Positions 38,854 through 52,298 of a stretch of 64,000 nt of DNA are shown here, in pieces. How positions within the stretch are numbered: position 1 is the stretch's first letter; every line of letters starts with the position of its first letter. The DNA is from Aphidius gifuensis (lineage: Eukaryota; Arthropoda; Insecta; Hymenoptera; Braconidae): positions 4,030,001-4,094,000 of the forward strand of contig NC_057788.1 in the NCBI RefSeq assembly GCF_014905175.1, written 5' to 3'. Below the pieces are notes generated by a model that ran no database searches, had not been told where the DNA came from, and saw only the letters and a list, made by a program, of their open reading frames with translations. The translations under genes were made by a program, and so were the position numbers.

Positions 38854-40207
38854 CCAACGAAAGTTGGTTGGATAAAAAAGCAAAAGGGATTTTCGAAGAA
38901 TGAAGTAACCCTCAAAGAACAATAGCACCCTCTAATTATGAATCGACTTATTGGAAAAGAGTCATCAGCACACGGTAAATTTATGAAACTCGTCGATTTA
39001 CTTCAAGTCTTTTAACTGAAGCCTTTCTATTTTTTTTTTTTCTCTACTTTAATCTTTAAAAGATTATAAATTAACTTTTGACATAATTAATATTTCAATA
39101 TTAAAAATTAAAAATTATTGAACTTGTTTGTGAATTATTCATTGATATTTTCGAGTTGATAAATTACAGTCAAGTTAAAATACAGCTTGTGTCATTGATC
39201 ACATGTGTCTTTAAATTTTTAAACAACATCCAAACGCAGATAGTTGAACAATTAATATTAAGAACAAGAGAAGAGTATAAAGCATCTTTAATGCACAACC
39301 GAGTAAGTTTATAAGGTATACATATATATAAAGGACAAATCAACATCATATACAGAGTACCAAGTCCGCAAAACGCCTACACTTATGTGGAATAAATACC
39401 TATATCTGATTTCGTGGGTGTTAACTCCGCCCTGTAGTATGATGTTGAGCACCGTGATTAATTGTAATTAGTTTATGCACACATACAGATATATAGTGTT
39501 TTAGTTTATATAGTTTACAAACCGGATGTTATAGACGAGTTTCTGCACGTTTATAATATATATAAATATATTGAGACGATGATCCTTTCCGGTGGTCCAT
39601 TCATTTGTGCGTTGATGCTCATGATTCATCATTGTGTCATTTAAAAACTATTGCCTGATTCTCCAATTGCATATACTGAAAGAAAAAAATAAATATATTT
39701 AATTATAAATATCAATAATATAAATTTTTTTATATGTTTTATTAATAAAGTAAAAGTGATGCGTATATATAGAAAAAAATAAAAACTGTAAAATAGATTG
39801 ATATAAAGTATGCGGGTCAATTTATAGTCACTTTGAAAATATACATAAATACACATTAATACCTCTCTTCCTCTTTCTTTTAATTCTCATACTGGTTTAT
39901 TTTCTTGATGTTGGAGACAGAAACTTTGGCTCAGTGCCATCCAAGATATTCACTCTTTTCTAGCCCGTATCGTTACTCTTACTTTTTTGCCAAAATTCAC
40001 GACAAAAACAAACAAAATTATGACGAAAAATAAAAATAATAGTTAAACGTTCCGGATAATAAAACTAGATATATATTTTTTTGATTTTTTCATGCTTTGA
40101 TAAATATAAATATCGATTTTTTAATTGAATTTTCTTTTACCAAGTTTACCAAGTCGGTGTGTAGAAATCATGATTTTTTTTTTGTTATTATAAACAACTG
40201 TATATTT

Positions 40208-40231
40208 GATGATGATGATGATAATAATAAT
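40208..40231. repeat. (GAT)n/(AAT)n trinucleotide repeat
   Basis: About five GAT units grade into AAT units. The same GAT-to-AAT grading occurs at 45191-45224. Confidence 0.85.
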
Positions 40232-43200
40232 GAAGAGATGATGAAAAATAAGTAGCATTATAATTTTGATTTATATAATAAAATAAAGAATAGAGAAGCC
40301 GCGCATCAATTGAAGAAATTCGTTCCACAACAACACGATTGATCTTTCGTCTTCGATGATCGATAATAAACCTTGCAAGGGGCCAATCACCTCGCTGTCT
40401 TGTTCAATCGCACATCAACTGCTTGTGTTGTATCATTAAATTAGTCTTGGTCAATCAAAACTACCATTAATAAATTACATCTGTGTTTTTATTCGTGTGT
40501 ATGTGTGTGCAGAATTTAAAATAAAAATTTTATGTATTGAATCACAAATCGATTTTTTAAGTACAAATAAATAATTCATGAGTCAATGAAAAATTGATGA
40601 CAATTAAGTTGCAGTATGATTTTTCAGTTCGTATATATAGAATATTTAAAATAAGACAGTTATAATGAGTGACATCGAAAAATATGAGAAATATTGCCAG
40701 CGGGAATAATTTACTTTTACATTCTGCAAATGTAATTACAACTAATTAACGATCTCATGAAGTAACATATCGTAAATTGTATAAGACCTTCGTATATACT
40801 GACGATTGAGCCAAGAAATTCCACACTTATTTCGATTGTCATATATAAGAAATCAAGATCGGTGCTGCTTGTGGCATGTAGATAAATAAATATTTCAGAT
40901 GACCAGAAGCAATAACAACAACAGCTGGATACTAAAGAAAAAAAAAATTAATATTTCATAAAATATTCATCAATCATATTCCAATAGTCGATGGCATATC
41001 ATAACAAACGTGTTTAAAAAAATTATTAAACGTCGAAAAAAATATATTATAATATCAATCGAAGGAGAAAAAAAAATATTTATCAAGACAGGTTTTATCT
41101 GAATGATTTTTAACTATTTAAAAATATATTGACTCACTTGTGTGTGGTCAATATTTCACATAAAATATATATAAAATTAAAAAAAAAATATTATACCTTT
41201 TTATTTGTGGCTAGTATAAGAAACGATAACTTGACTGCGTCACAATGCAGCAAAAGAATAAAACATTTGAAGATGGAGTATACAAACTGCGCTGAGAGTA
41301 TAACGTAATGGACGTCATTAGCTTGTGTAGATTATAGGGCGGCAAGCAGTAACGATCACTTCTTGATAGAGGGGGCAAACACAGTGTGTACAAAGTCAAG
41401 CAACCAGTCGACTGAATCAAACAAAATTTAATTCTTCATCTCATCTAGGTAGCTAGACATCAATTTTCCATTGTCAATAAATTTATTTCTCAACTTTCTC
41501 AAGACTCTTTTTAAATCTGTAAAATTTAAATAATTAATTATTAAATTTCATAAATTATAATACATAAATTATAAAACCAGTAATTGCAATGAAAAAATTA
41601 ATTGTCAATTTTTTAAATAATGATTGTAATTTTGATTTTGATTAAAGGCTTTTATGTTGTTTCAATTTTTTTGGAATTGGTAAAATTGCTCGAGGGATAT
41701 ATAGCAGCAAAAAAAAAAAAGCAAGAGAGAGAGAAAGATGTGTAAAGAGACATAAAGATTCTCAGGCTATTTAAAAATCGTAAAAGCCAAAAGCTGGAGA
41801 ATACAGTCATGCACACATACGTCAACTTACATATAGGTTTAGATATATACAAGACACATTTGTACACGAAGAATGTAGTGGTTGAAGAGAGGGGTGCATT
41901 TAAAGTAATGGCGTTTCACTGGAGATGCTATAAATTTATCTGCCATAACTTGTTATACGTAGCTCATCTTGTGTATTTATACATGCTTTTGTGGCCACAC
42001 ACAGGGTGCATCCCTTTTCGTCCTGATGTATTTTTTTTTATATTTTTTGTTTACTTGTTGTTGTTGTTTTTTTTTTCTTCTTCTTGTAATGTTAATTTTT
42101 CACTAAAATTAATAAAATATATATATACAAGTTAATTATGGTTAACATCAATATGGCCTATACTAATGAAACTCTTGAAAAATTCAAAAGGTTTTTCATT
42201 GAAGTCGTTAAATTTGTAACAATCAGAGTATTATACTTTTATTCTTCAATAAAATATATTACGATCTTTTTCTTCATAGATTGTAGGGTTTGAATTTTCA
42301 TATATATATTTTCTTTGTCTCAATTTGATGCGATGCATTTGTTATGGTTGTGCCATTATTTTACAAATATTATGTGCGATAATAATATACAGCAATAATT
42401 TCACGCAAATAATTCGAGTTATGTGATGTTTTTTTTATTTTTCTATTTTATATATTTTTCTCTAGATAATATAAATGATTATATTTTATTTTTTTGTTTT
42501 CAGATTGACGTTTGATCTGGAAGAGATCTTGAAGAGCTTAACTTTATAGCAATGTGTGTTGAAAATAGAGAGAAAAAAAAGGAGGGTTGTTGATATCAGT
42601 ATCGCAACGAGTAGGTTGCCAGGCAGACATAAACCGTTTATCCTATATTATAATTAGTTAAATTCTTCGGGACGTGAAGGTGTCTTTACACGTCACTCAG
42701 CCCACTTTGCTTGCAGGCTCATCCTCTCCTTCATTTTCAGTATGCAATTCTCAGTATTTTGCCACTATCTCATCACTCTACTACCAATACTATCATCAAC
42801 ACAAACCAACACGAGGCAATACTGAAAAGCTGGTAACAGCCCAGCCGTTTCTACTTAACTCCTTCGTTGGTTCAAGCTATAAGATATTATATTAAACTAT
42901 CTGCAAAATTAGTAGAGTTTTGTTTTAAAGTTTTCAACGTCGACAGATCAAGTATTGCCTTATATATTTCTCAACCTTTTGGCCCGGATGTACGCTTTTG
43001 AAAATCTGTAACAACGAAAAATGAATGACTTGATATTTTCAAAGTTATATTTTAGTCAACTATTTCAATTATATTTTACTTTAAATTTTCTTGTAATTGA
43101 ATTATTATTAATATTAATAGTTTTTTTATTTTTTTTATTGAATAAAATTTTTGGAATTTAAAATTAATATTGGTTTTTTTTTTTTGGGATAAACAAGTAT

Positions 43201-45066
43201 AGACAATACTTTTACAACATTATTTGGTTTTCATAATTGCATTTGACACATTAGCCTGATTTTACTTGACTCGTTAGATTTCTTGGGAATATCTTGAGGC
43301 TAAAAGTAAGATGGTAAAATTTCAAATGCACATGTCCCTAAAGGGCATATTACGACATTTTCTTATACTTTGGTATACCCTGTTATATACAAGAGATACG
43401 ATAAAGACACTATCATTATGTCATGAAAATTTCTTAAATCTTTAAAGAAGAATTTAGCAGTGTATGTAATAATTTTACATCAACTTGGGGCCATTTTGCA
43501 TATCATTTTCATCTACTCTACTTAATTTTATATATTAAAATTAAATATTGAATTTTATGAATTGTTATTCATGCACTAAAACTTTTTAAAAGATTATAAA
43601 AAAAAAATTAATATATAATTAAAAATGTCTGTGCGATATGAACAAAAAAAAAAAAAAAATATACTTTTATTTCGACAGGGTTTAATTTTATTTAAAATGG
43701 GATGATCTGTAAAAGAGGCTGGTCTCTTTGGTTGGCAGCAATCGTGAATATATATTTATATTTTTTGGCTGAAAAATATGGCTGCATCGATATTGACAAG
43801 GGTGCAGAGCGTTCAACTGACATACGTCTTGAATAGTTTAAATAGAGAAGGCAATCAGCAGGAGGTAACTTTAAAAAAAATTATAAAAGATGCTAATCTT
43901 AGTGAAAGTTTTGGAAAAGTCTTCACTGTGGTTGATCGATTTTAATTTATACAATTTCTTGCATCACTGAATTATATAGTTTTATGCTAAATCACTTAAA
44001 TTTCTGAATCATCATCAATATTATATATTATACTCATACAAAATGAAAATTTATTTATCTATATTTACACGCAACATTTGTAAAAATTAAAAATATATAT
44101 ATATTTCAAAAGAAAAATAATAAATAACATAAATTCATCAGGTATATCGATATATATCCTTTTTCCTCTTGTTTATCAAAGTCAAGATGATACATAATGA
44201 CACGGGAAAATATAAAAAAATACAACAAAAAAAGAAAGGACAAGATGTGAGAAGAATGAAAGAAAGGCTAAAGATGATTCCAATGCTTTCCCCTCAATTT
44301 TTATATTCATTTGTGAGGGAGGATATTTTTAAGGGGGACAATAGTACCAGTTTAAGAAAAAAAAAAAAAACTACGAGTGGGGAAAATTTATGAAAGTAAT
44401 CTTTCCCTGTACCCTGGCACTCTCTTGATCGTCGTGGGAAGCAGATTTCGATTTTTATTGTCATATATATATTATTTTTTTATTCATATATTTTTGTATT
44501 TGTATGATGTATGTATATATAATATGTGATCTACCTTTGATCGTAAAAATCAAAAATATTTCAAGCGATAAAAATACGATGCAACAAAATAATATGTATA
44601 CAAATAATAACAAAAAAATATAAAAAAAAAAAACAAGCTTGTCACCTGTCTGCATATATGCTCAACAGGTAACTCCCTATTGTCGGCGATTTCAATTCAC
44701 CCCCTAACCCCAAGTGTTCAACTGTACACGCTCGTGCGTATATACACACAGATACACTTGGGGGCTAGGGATCAAAGTACGAAAGAGAGCAAGAGCAAGA
44801 CCAGCAGCAAGAGCAAAAGAGAAAAAAAAAAAATATAGTTTATAGAGTAACCACAGCAAAGGGGATGAGAATGAAAAGAGAGGGTGGTGTATAAAATCAT
44901 TATACATCGATTTAATAAAAAAAAAAAATATAGAAAAAAAATCAAAATCAAAGAATAAAAAAATAAAATAATCAGCCAATCAAGATGAACCAATAAATTC
45001 TCATCAAAAAACATTGGTAATAATAATGTAATAAAATTTAATCAATTTTTTAATTCTATTTCGCAG

Positions 45067-45129
45067 AAATTTTTTGAGTCGATCATTGGACCAGTGGTTC
45101 TTCTGAAATCGAATGTGTTTGTCTGGCAG
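45067..45129 (+). other. candidate 63-nt phase-0 exon
   Basis: The acceptor TTCTATTTCGCAG ends at 45066 and a possible donor CAG|GTATTC begins at 45130. Between them 21 codons are open in one frame only: KFFESIIGPVVLLKSNVFVW plus Q. The reverse strand is also open and basic over the same bases (PDKHIRFQKNHWSNDRLKKF), which weakens both readings. No family is recognised. Confidence 0.1.
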
Positions 45130-45190
45130 GTATTCCAATGAGATAAATATATAAAAATATAAATAAATAAAACAAAAAAAAAAAATCATC

Positions 45191-45224
45191 AAGATGAAGA
45201 TGATGATGATGATAATAATAATAA
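45191..45224. repeat. (GAT)n/(AAT)n trinucleotide repeat
   Basis: AAGATGAAG is followed by GAT units and then AAT units. Confidence 0.85.
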
Positions 45225-45630
45225 AAAGGTTATAGAAGAAAAAAATAAAAATAAACTTGAGGCCCCTTTCTTTGTCCCGACAGTTTTGTTTCTCATGTTG
45301 AAAAAGAAAGAGGCAACTAGTGGCTGCGTTTTAGACGTCAGGGCGTAGCCCGCAGGCCCAATCATTACCGACATTGTCCGTTAATGGATATTTATGAATG
45401 CACCAATCAACGTTTAACCACTACCGGGCTTCAATGCAATCAAAATCGATTATTATAAATATATCCAAGTGCAACAACCTTTAAACTTTTTTGCGAATAT
45501 ATTATCTTTTGTCAATGAATTGATTTGACGTAGGTATTTTTTTTTTTGTCGTTTATTTTATTTTATTTTTGTTAAATATAAAAAATAAACATTTGATATG
45601 AAATGGTAGATGTGACTTGTGGGGGCACAG

Positions 45631-45726
45631 TCAACACTCAAGTATCTTTGAAGTGTAGATGAGCTGGGATCAATGAACGTGAATGTTTCATTTCTACAAG
45701 AGACCAATCATTTATTTGAGTGTTGA
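45631..45726. repeat. 11-bp inverted repeat
   Basis: TCAACACTCAA (45631-45641) and TTGAGTGTTGA (45716-45726) are perfect complements, with a second 5-bp match (TGTAG/CTACA) inside. The inner part is too asymmetric for a microRNA precursor. Directly downstream, AAGCATC-AAGGT-GATGCTT forms a separate small stem. Confidence 0.5.
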
Positions 45727-46685
45727 AGGCAAAGCATCAAGGTGATGCTTCTTTTTTCAATGCCAATGGAAAATATTATAATATAAGATATTCTCTTTTC
45801 AGTTATAGTCATTATGATGATGATGAGTTAACACAGACAAGTTAAATTTTATCGATGCATTTATGTTCAATGTTCCATTCAAACGACTCTAATACTCTCA
45901 AAATTCAATGGTCATTCTTCAATGATGACAATTGTTTGCTTTCATAGTTTAATTTATAATTCAACATTCATATATTTCAGTATTTAATTAATTGATTTAT
46001 TTTTTTCTTTTCTTTTTCATCTACTCCACTCTAATTTTTTTTAAAATCTTTTTTATTTTTTATATTTTTTTTTTGTTATAATTAATATCTAAAAATTTGT
46101 AAATTGTATACCAATTCTTTGAAGTAATTTTTTAAAACGTCAATGTCCAGCAATATTGATCAAAAAAAAAAAAAAGGTATATATATATATTTTGGTTTTG
46201 ATCTTACCGCACAAAAACACGTTCAAACCTTATCCGTAAAATTCCATATATACAAAGTATATTGTTATATTATTTTATTTTTATTATTTTGAGACATTGA
46301 GAGTGCGTTGAAATACAGAAAAAAAAAAAAAAAATAATAAATATATTGAAGACTGTTCAACACCAGCAATTCTTTAGTGATCCCAAGGGAGAAAAGAAAA
46401 GAAAACAAAGCAAAGTAAAAAAGAAATAATAATTTAATGAGTGAACAGTTTGCCCTGATGATGTAATACCAACATTTTAAATACAATAAAAATAAATAAA
46501 AATATGTAATATACTTTTTTCAGTATATATTTGACGAATGCCGGTGTTTGGTGTAAAGCTGTAATAGCGTACCGGAATATAATACAGCGTGACTTGGTCG
46601 CGCGAATCACCACAGCATGCTGGTGCATTGTATGTTTATGATGCCGATTGTATATAGACAAAGAAAAAAAAAAATATCATATTAA

Positions 46686-46739
46686 GTGTGCGTGTGTGTG
46701 TGTGAGGGTAAAAAAAAAAAATATAAATAAATAAATAAA
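46686..46739. repeat. (GT)n followed by (AAAT)n
   Basis: About nine GT units (one GC variant), then a poly-A run, then AAATAAATAAATAAATAAAC. Confidence 0.8.
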
Positions 46740-47472
46740 CAAAAAGGGCTAAACCAAACTGGTAACACACGTGTCTGTATGTATCGACAGGCACACATTA
46801 TGGCCTTCAGGCGTTATTCGGTGTGGTCGTCGAAATGGAGGAGGCCCTGAAACGCCAATGCCAATGCAGATCAATTCGTAACCGTGAAGCAAATGAGTGG
46901 TAATTTGAGGCAATATTAAAGAATAAATAAAAATCGTATGCCCATAAAGTTATTTTGCCGACAATATACTTCATATATATATGATTTTTTTTTTGTTCGA
47001 CAATCCATGCAATATCCAACAAAACATAAAAGATAAATAATTAAATTTTAATATTATTATTTTTCGCTTTTTTTAATATATATTTGATTTTATTATTTTT
47101 TTGGGAAATTTATTTTTATTAGTTTTGATATTAAAGCAATTGCTCGAGGCTCAGTGATTTTATCATTTGGAAATTTTTAATATTTTTTTGTTGGTCACTG
47201 TGTCATTTTAAAAATAATTTCAGTCAACTGATTTGATATATATTTTACCAAATTAAATACTCGTTATAATTACACGTTAAATATACAAATTAAACTTTAA
47301 TGGATTTTTTTTTTGTAATTTTATTAATCACTTTTAATGTATCGATTTTTTGTTATTTACTTTAATTATTTTTGACTTTTATGACTTGTCAGAAGATTGA
47401 CGATGTAACTGGATAAAAAAAAAAAAAACAACGGTAGCTGAATGGTATTTCATTTATATAGCGATTTAGCCA

Positions 47473-47730
47473 ATGATCGAGATACATCTCTTGTTGAATC
47501 TGATGGAAAGTTTTTTATTCTTTGACCAATCGAAAATATTGTGGTTTTTTGAACATCATCAGGATGATGCACGATGCAAGAATAGTGCGCTTGTCCATTC
47601 TGAGATTACTAATGATCAAACGGGTGTGAGCTGCTGCTGCTGTTTGTGGTTGAATACATTTACAGACAAGCCAGTTTTTGAATTAAAATCGTCAGTGAGA
47701 AGAAAGTTTGTTCTTTTTTTTTTTTTCTGA
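47473..47730 (+). other. candidate small ORF, 85 codons, unrecognised
   Basis: ATG at 47473 opens an 85-codon frame. It starts MIEIHLLLNLMESFLFFDQS, runs through a mixed segment (FEHHQDDARCKNSALVHSEI) and a CCCC run encoded by CTG-type repeats, and ends in Phe from a T run. No family is recognised and there is no supporting signal. Confidence 0.08.
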
Positions 47731-47985
47731 TATTCTATGATTAATGATGAATTCACACTTGGAATGCACACATTGGATAATTAAGGAGAATATATATTAT
47801 GGCCACTGTTGTACTTTTCAAAGGTTTTTATAAATCCATCAGATGCGATGTAAAATTAATTCTCTTGATCTATTTTTATTTCTAAAAAATTTAGTTCTTT
47901 GGCAAGTGGATTATTTTGCACAGCGTTTGAAAAGAATTTTTCTTTCCGTTTAATTGTTGTTGTTTTTTTAAATAACGAGCACATT

Positions 47986-48002
47986 GGCGCGCTACGCGCG
48001 CC
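47986..48002. repeat. perfect pure-GC hairpin GGCGCGC-TAC-GCGCGCC
   Basis: The 7-bp arms consist only of G and C around a 3-nt TAC loop, in DNA that is about three-quarters A+T. It lies 86 bp before the first unit of the tandem array. The right arm ACGCGCGCCT recurs at 52598-52607. It could be part of the same repeat family or a structural element. Confidence 0.7.
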
Positions 48003-48087
48003 TGTATCTATATCTTCTATAAGGTTCATTGTTCATTGATTTTATAAACACAAGTATTATCATAAAAAAAAAAGAATGAATAAATTG

Positions 48088-48860
48088 ACAAAAAATTTTT
48101 TTAATTTATTTATTTACACATAAATCACACATAATTCACACGTAATTTTGAGTCTAATAACATCAAGATTGAATGTTTACTGAAAAAGTTGTGCTACCTT
48201 AATATGTCAATTTTAAAAAAAAATATAAAAAATATTTAAAAAAATTTTGTTTTTGAATTAATTCTTCACACATAAAAAACACATAATTCGCACAAAATTT
48301 CAAGCCCAATTGCATCGAGATACGATGATTATTGAGAAAGTTGTGCTAGCTTAATATTTGAATTTTTTAAAAAAATATAAAAAATATTTTAAAAAATTTT
48401 CTTTCAAATTTATTTCTTCACACATAAAAAACACATAATTTGCACAAAATTTTAAGCCCAATTGCATCAAGATCCGATGATTATTGAGAAAGTTGTGCTA
48501 GCTTAATATTTGAATTTAAAAAAAAAATGTAAAAAATAAAAAAAAAATTTTCTTTCAAATTTATTTTTTCACACATAAAAAACACATAATTCGCACAAAA
48601 TTTTAAGCCCAATTGCATCGAGATCCGATGATTATTAAAAAAGTTGTGCTAGCTTAATATGTCAATTTTTAAAAAAAATATAAAAAATATTTAAAAAAAT
48701 TTTCTTTCAAATTTATTTCTTCACACATGAAAAACACATAATTCGCACAAAATTTCAAGCCCAATTGCATCAAGATTTATTAATTATTAAAAAAGTTGTG
48801 CTAGCTTAATATGTCAATTTTAAAAAAAAACATAAAAAATATCAAAAAAAATTTTGTTTA
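48088..48860. repeat. five-copy tandem repeat, unit about 152 bp
   Basis: The anchor CACACATAAA (or a one- or two-base variant) begins at 48115, 48267, 48419, 48570 and 48722, giving periods of 152, 152, 151 and 152. Each unit has a mixed core (AAGCCCAATTGCATC, then AAAGTTGTGCTAGCTTAATA) and a variable A/T linker. Copies 2-5 are about 90 % alike by eye; copy 1 is the most diverged. Core changes are mostly single substitutions, while the linkers vary in length. There is no conserved frame across copies and no unit-to-unit spacer, so this is neither a coding repeat nor a CRISPR array. Confidence 0.9.
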
Positions 48861-51800
48861 CTCGCTTTTTTTTGTTGTTTTTTCGTTGCTAACGAAATAA
48901 ATAAAAAAATAATAGAAAAAGGCAAACAGAAAGAAATTTGTATGAGAGTAAGTAAGAAAAAAACAATGACCAATCAAATGTCCGGAAGACCGATGATGTT
49001 TGTCCTTTTTATATTAGGATGATGAGATAAGACTTGCAATAATACGTCTGTAAAAATTTCGAATATGATTTGTCAAATCATCGTCATCATGGCAACACTT
49101 GGTACGTAAAATTGAAGAAATAAGGGCGCATATATAGATGGGGTTATCAATTATCATTAATTCAAGGATTAAATATACGAACAAACGACAATTTAATAAT
49201 GTCCAAAGACACAGACGAAATAGTGTCATTTAATTTAGGGTAGTTTTGAATTTAAAGTCGATTATTTATCTGTATAAAATATATTCAAATAATAATATAT
49301 ATATTTATCATATGATGCATATATTATATCAAACAAAAGACACAGTCTTTTGAAGAATAGGTGACGCAAATTTTGCATGTATATATTATTTTAACACACA
49401 AGATAAAAATTACCTAGCATAATAATATCTACAATACCCGTTAATTATGCGCGGTATATACCAACAGCATACACCAAATGAGAATTACGACCAATTAATT
49501 TTCCACCAATGCTCCATGACTACGATGGACCTAGTCTTTTTTTTTTTTTTTTGGTTTTTTTGGTTTTGGTTTTTAATTGCAGAAACGTCATTCTGTGGTT
49601 TTTTTTGTTTTATTTTTTCATAACATAAAACAAGCGCCGGTGGTTGCAAAGTAAGAATGCAAAAGGGCGTTGATTTACCATAATTGATGTCACGGTAATT
49701 TTATTATCCTGACTATTTTTTTTTTTTTTTTTTAATTTTTTTTATATATTTTTATATATAATTTATTTATTTGTATTTTTTATATTTAAAAAAAAAAATG
49801 TAAAAAAAAATAAATAAATACAATCTGAAGTGTAAAATAAATAATAAATTTTTTTTAGAGAATGGGAAATTATTTATAACAGGGTTGGCAACAATCCATT
49901 CAATGTTGTTGATAAGTGTAAAATTTATGGAATTCCTAATCTGTGACAAATTGGAATAGTGAAAAAATAAAAATAAAAAAAATGTATATTGCTCGACACG
50001 TAAAATTTAAAGGTGGTAGTACTTTCGACCGCGTGTTTTCAACTATATATATACATAAAATAAAAGAAGGGTAGTTTGGCGAGTAAGACCGTGTATGGAA
50101 GCAAAGCGAAGCCATTCTTTCGTAAGAAGCTCACATAAATTGCGACACCCAAGAGTTAAAAGCAGTCTTAAATTACGTCCCGTCGACTCCCTGATGAATT
50201 GAGTGCTCCTCACTAGTTTCTTCAACCCCCCACACACCCCTTTTTCTATTTGTTATATACTATTTTCTTACATTTGCAAAAGCTTGCACTTATATACATT
50301 TGTATATTCGACAACAATAATATACAAATTATTATTTCTATATACAAGGGTAGAAAAAAAAGAAAAGAAAAAAGAAAATTATATATGATTTATTGAAGCT
50401 TTTTTCTCTTGACTTGCAGCGTATATATTTGTCATTTTATTTTTTTCTTTTTAATTAATTATATGAAAAAAAATTATTTTAATTGTATTGCTGTTACGTT
50501 TAAGAATTTTCGAGTTATGATAAACATCAAGATACAATGATTTCACGCAAAAATTTGCCATGTCTTTGTGGACGATAAAATTAAATTTTTCGTTGCTCGT
50601 TTTAAAAAATGCCGACATCCACCAATCATCGCGAGCATTCAAGCAACTCTGAACACCATATACCAGTGTGACTCGTTATTCAAAAAAATAAAAATATATT
50701 CATTTATCCTTTCGTCTTCCAAAAAAATTTTTTATATATACACATGTCCTTTTTGCATCATTATTATATATGCATTTTTATTTTTTGTTATTTTTATTTG
50801 TTTTTATTTCAACGAATATCGTTGGGTGTATTTTATATTTCAGAAAAAAAAATCCTATCTGATCTACGGTGTGACTGATTTATATGCATGATGATGCACG
50901 CGTGCCAGCACTGCCAACGACATACTGCCATCATATCTGAAGAAATCATCGGTTTTTGTAGTGAAAAAAAAAAATGAAATAAAATATAAAAAAAAGGAAG
51001 AAGCGGCTGAGTAGTCTGTTGTTCACCATAAACACCGCAAACATAAATATTAAAAAAAATAAATTGTTAATAAAAATAAATAATAAAAAAAAAATTAAAT
51101 AACTGGGTTACCTTTACTTTTTATATTCGTACGAGTTACAGAACGTTATTGTTCTTGGAATGATTCCAAATAAAGATTTCAGTCATATAGCCACTGAATT
51201 CTGTGTATATGTATACAAGAACCAGAATAATAAAATAATACTCAAGTAACATGTGTGATTGTGTTGCTAAAATTTACAATATCATATTATCACATACATA
51301 AACTGTTTATTCATTTATATATATATTTTAAATTCTCATTGGAATGGAGTATAGTGACCTGTTTTAGTGAACATCACAACACAGGGTCAACATAATGTCC
51401 ATTGGTTTTTTAGTATACGTGACACAACATACACAGTTGAATACAAAAAAGTATATATTTTTCTTTGTCGGCAGAAAAAAAAAATAAATAATATAAAATA
51501 AAAATTAAGTGGGAATCGTATTTCTAGTTGATTTGTATATACGAAGAAGTCGATGATGATCATTTTGCCTTTACAACTTCAAAATCAAGATAGTTAACAG
51601 AAAAAAAAAAAAAACACCAGTTGCATAAAGTGCAAAATGAGCGACAGAAAAAATAAGATCTTGAAAAAAAAAAAAAGAATCAAAATGATGATGATAATGA
51701 TGAGAATCATATGAAGACGTTCCACGAAAAAAATAATAATATTTGGAGAGGGAAATGGTCAACTTTAACATGTTTCTATGATAAAATTTTGTTGATGCTT

Positions 51801-52101
51801 TCTTATTTATTTATATATTTTTTTTCTTATGAATTTGGCATTAGCCATGATTATCATATTTTCGTTGAAAATTCAGATGGTCATAAATTTGATCTCGTTA
51901 TCTCATTTACGGTCATGGATATAGTGGGTATATAATGGTGAGCATGGCTGGAAGCAAAAAAGTGAAAAAAAAAAGTAAGGTATATATTAAGAAGGGCAAG
52001 AAGACGAAGAAGGTATATATGTATCCAAGAAGACACACTGAACGAGTCACATGATGTATGACCCCGTCTTGTCGCCATGGTTTTCTCTGTGTTCGCATCA
52101 A

Positions 52102-52128
52102 CTTTATATCGCGAGGCTTTATATCGCG
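52102..52128. repeat. 12-bp direct repeat CTTTATATCGCG
   Basis: Two exact copies start 15 bp apart (52102 and 52117) in a balanced patch that runs to about 52190. It could be a paired factor site or a local duplication. Confidence 0.6.
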
Positions 52129-52276
52129 GTAATCAAATCATCCAGCATAAATTTTACTTGGGTAGACCAACTCGTCTGACCATAGTGTGTACGTTAATAA
52201 ATATATATATGTATATATAAAGACACCACGATATATGCTGCTATATGCTCATTGTACATGTGCACTACTGTATATG

Positions 52277-52298
52277 TATGATACCTTATGATACCTTG
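52277..52298. repeat. 10-bp tandem duplication ATGATACCTT
   Basis: Two adjacent exact copies, a simple local duplication in AT-rich sequence. Confidence 0.7.

Larger units (their letters stand above)
38001..46000. other. AT-rich non-coding stretch
   Basis: No supportable gene. Balanced patches lie near 38060-38150, 38520-38760, 38850-39010, 39300-39450, 40300-40440, 41220-41450, 41860-42030, 42580-42880, 43720-43870, 44270-44450, 44650-44780, 45070-45140, 45250-45460 and 45600-45760. The motif TATCGATA (the DREF element of flies) occurs at 38264-38271 and 44145-44152. At 42504-42549, after TTTTGTTTTCAG, a 14-codon frame LTFDLEEILKSLTL ends in TAG; it is too short to call. Confidence 0.7.

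Noticed and set aside
45729..45765. Stem AAGCATC-AAGGT-GATGCTT followed by a T run, like a Rho-independent terminator
   Set aside because: This is eukaryotic DNA without operons, and T runs are everywhere here.
46624..46645. GTGCATTGTA, the start of miR-33
   Set aside because: The match ends after ten bases, with no opposite arm. CAGCATGCTG just upstream is a separate short palindrome.
48088..48860. Tandem array considered as a CRISPR array
   Set aside because: The units are about 152 bp, contiguous and imperfect, without short repeats separated by unique spacers.
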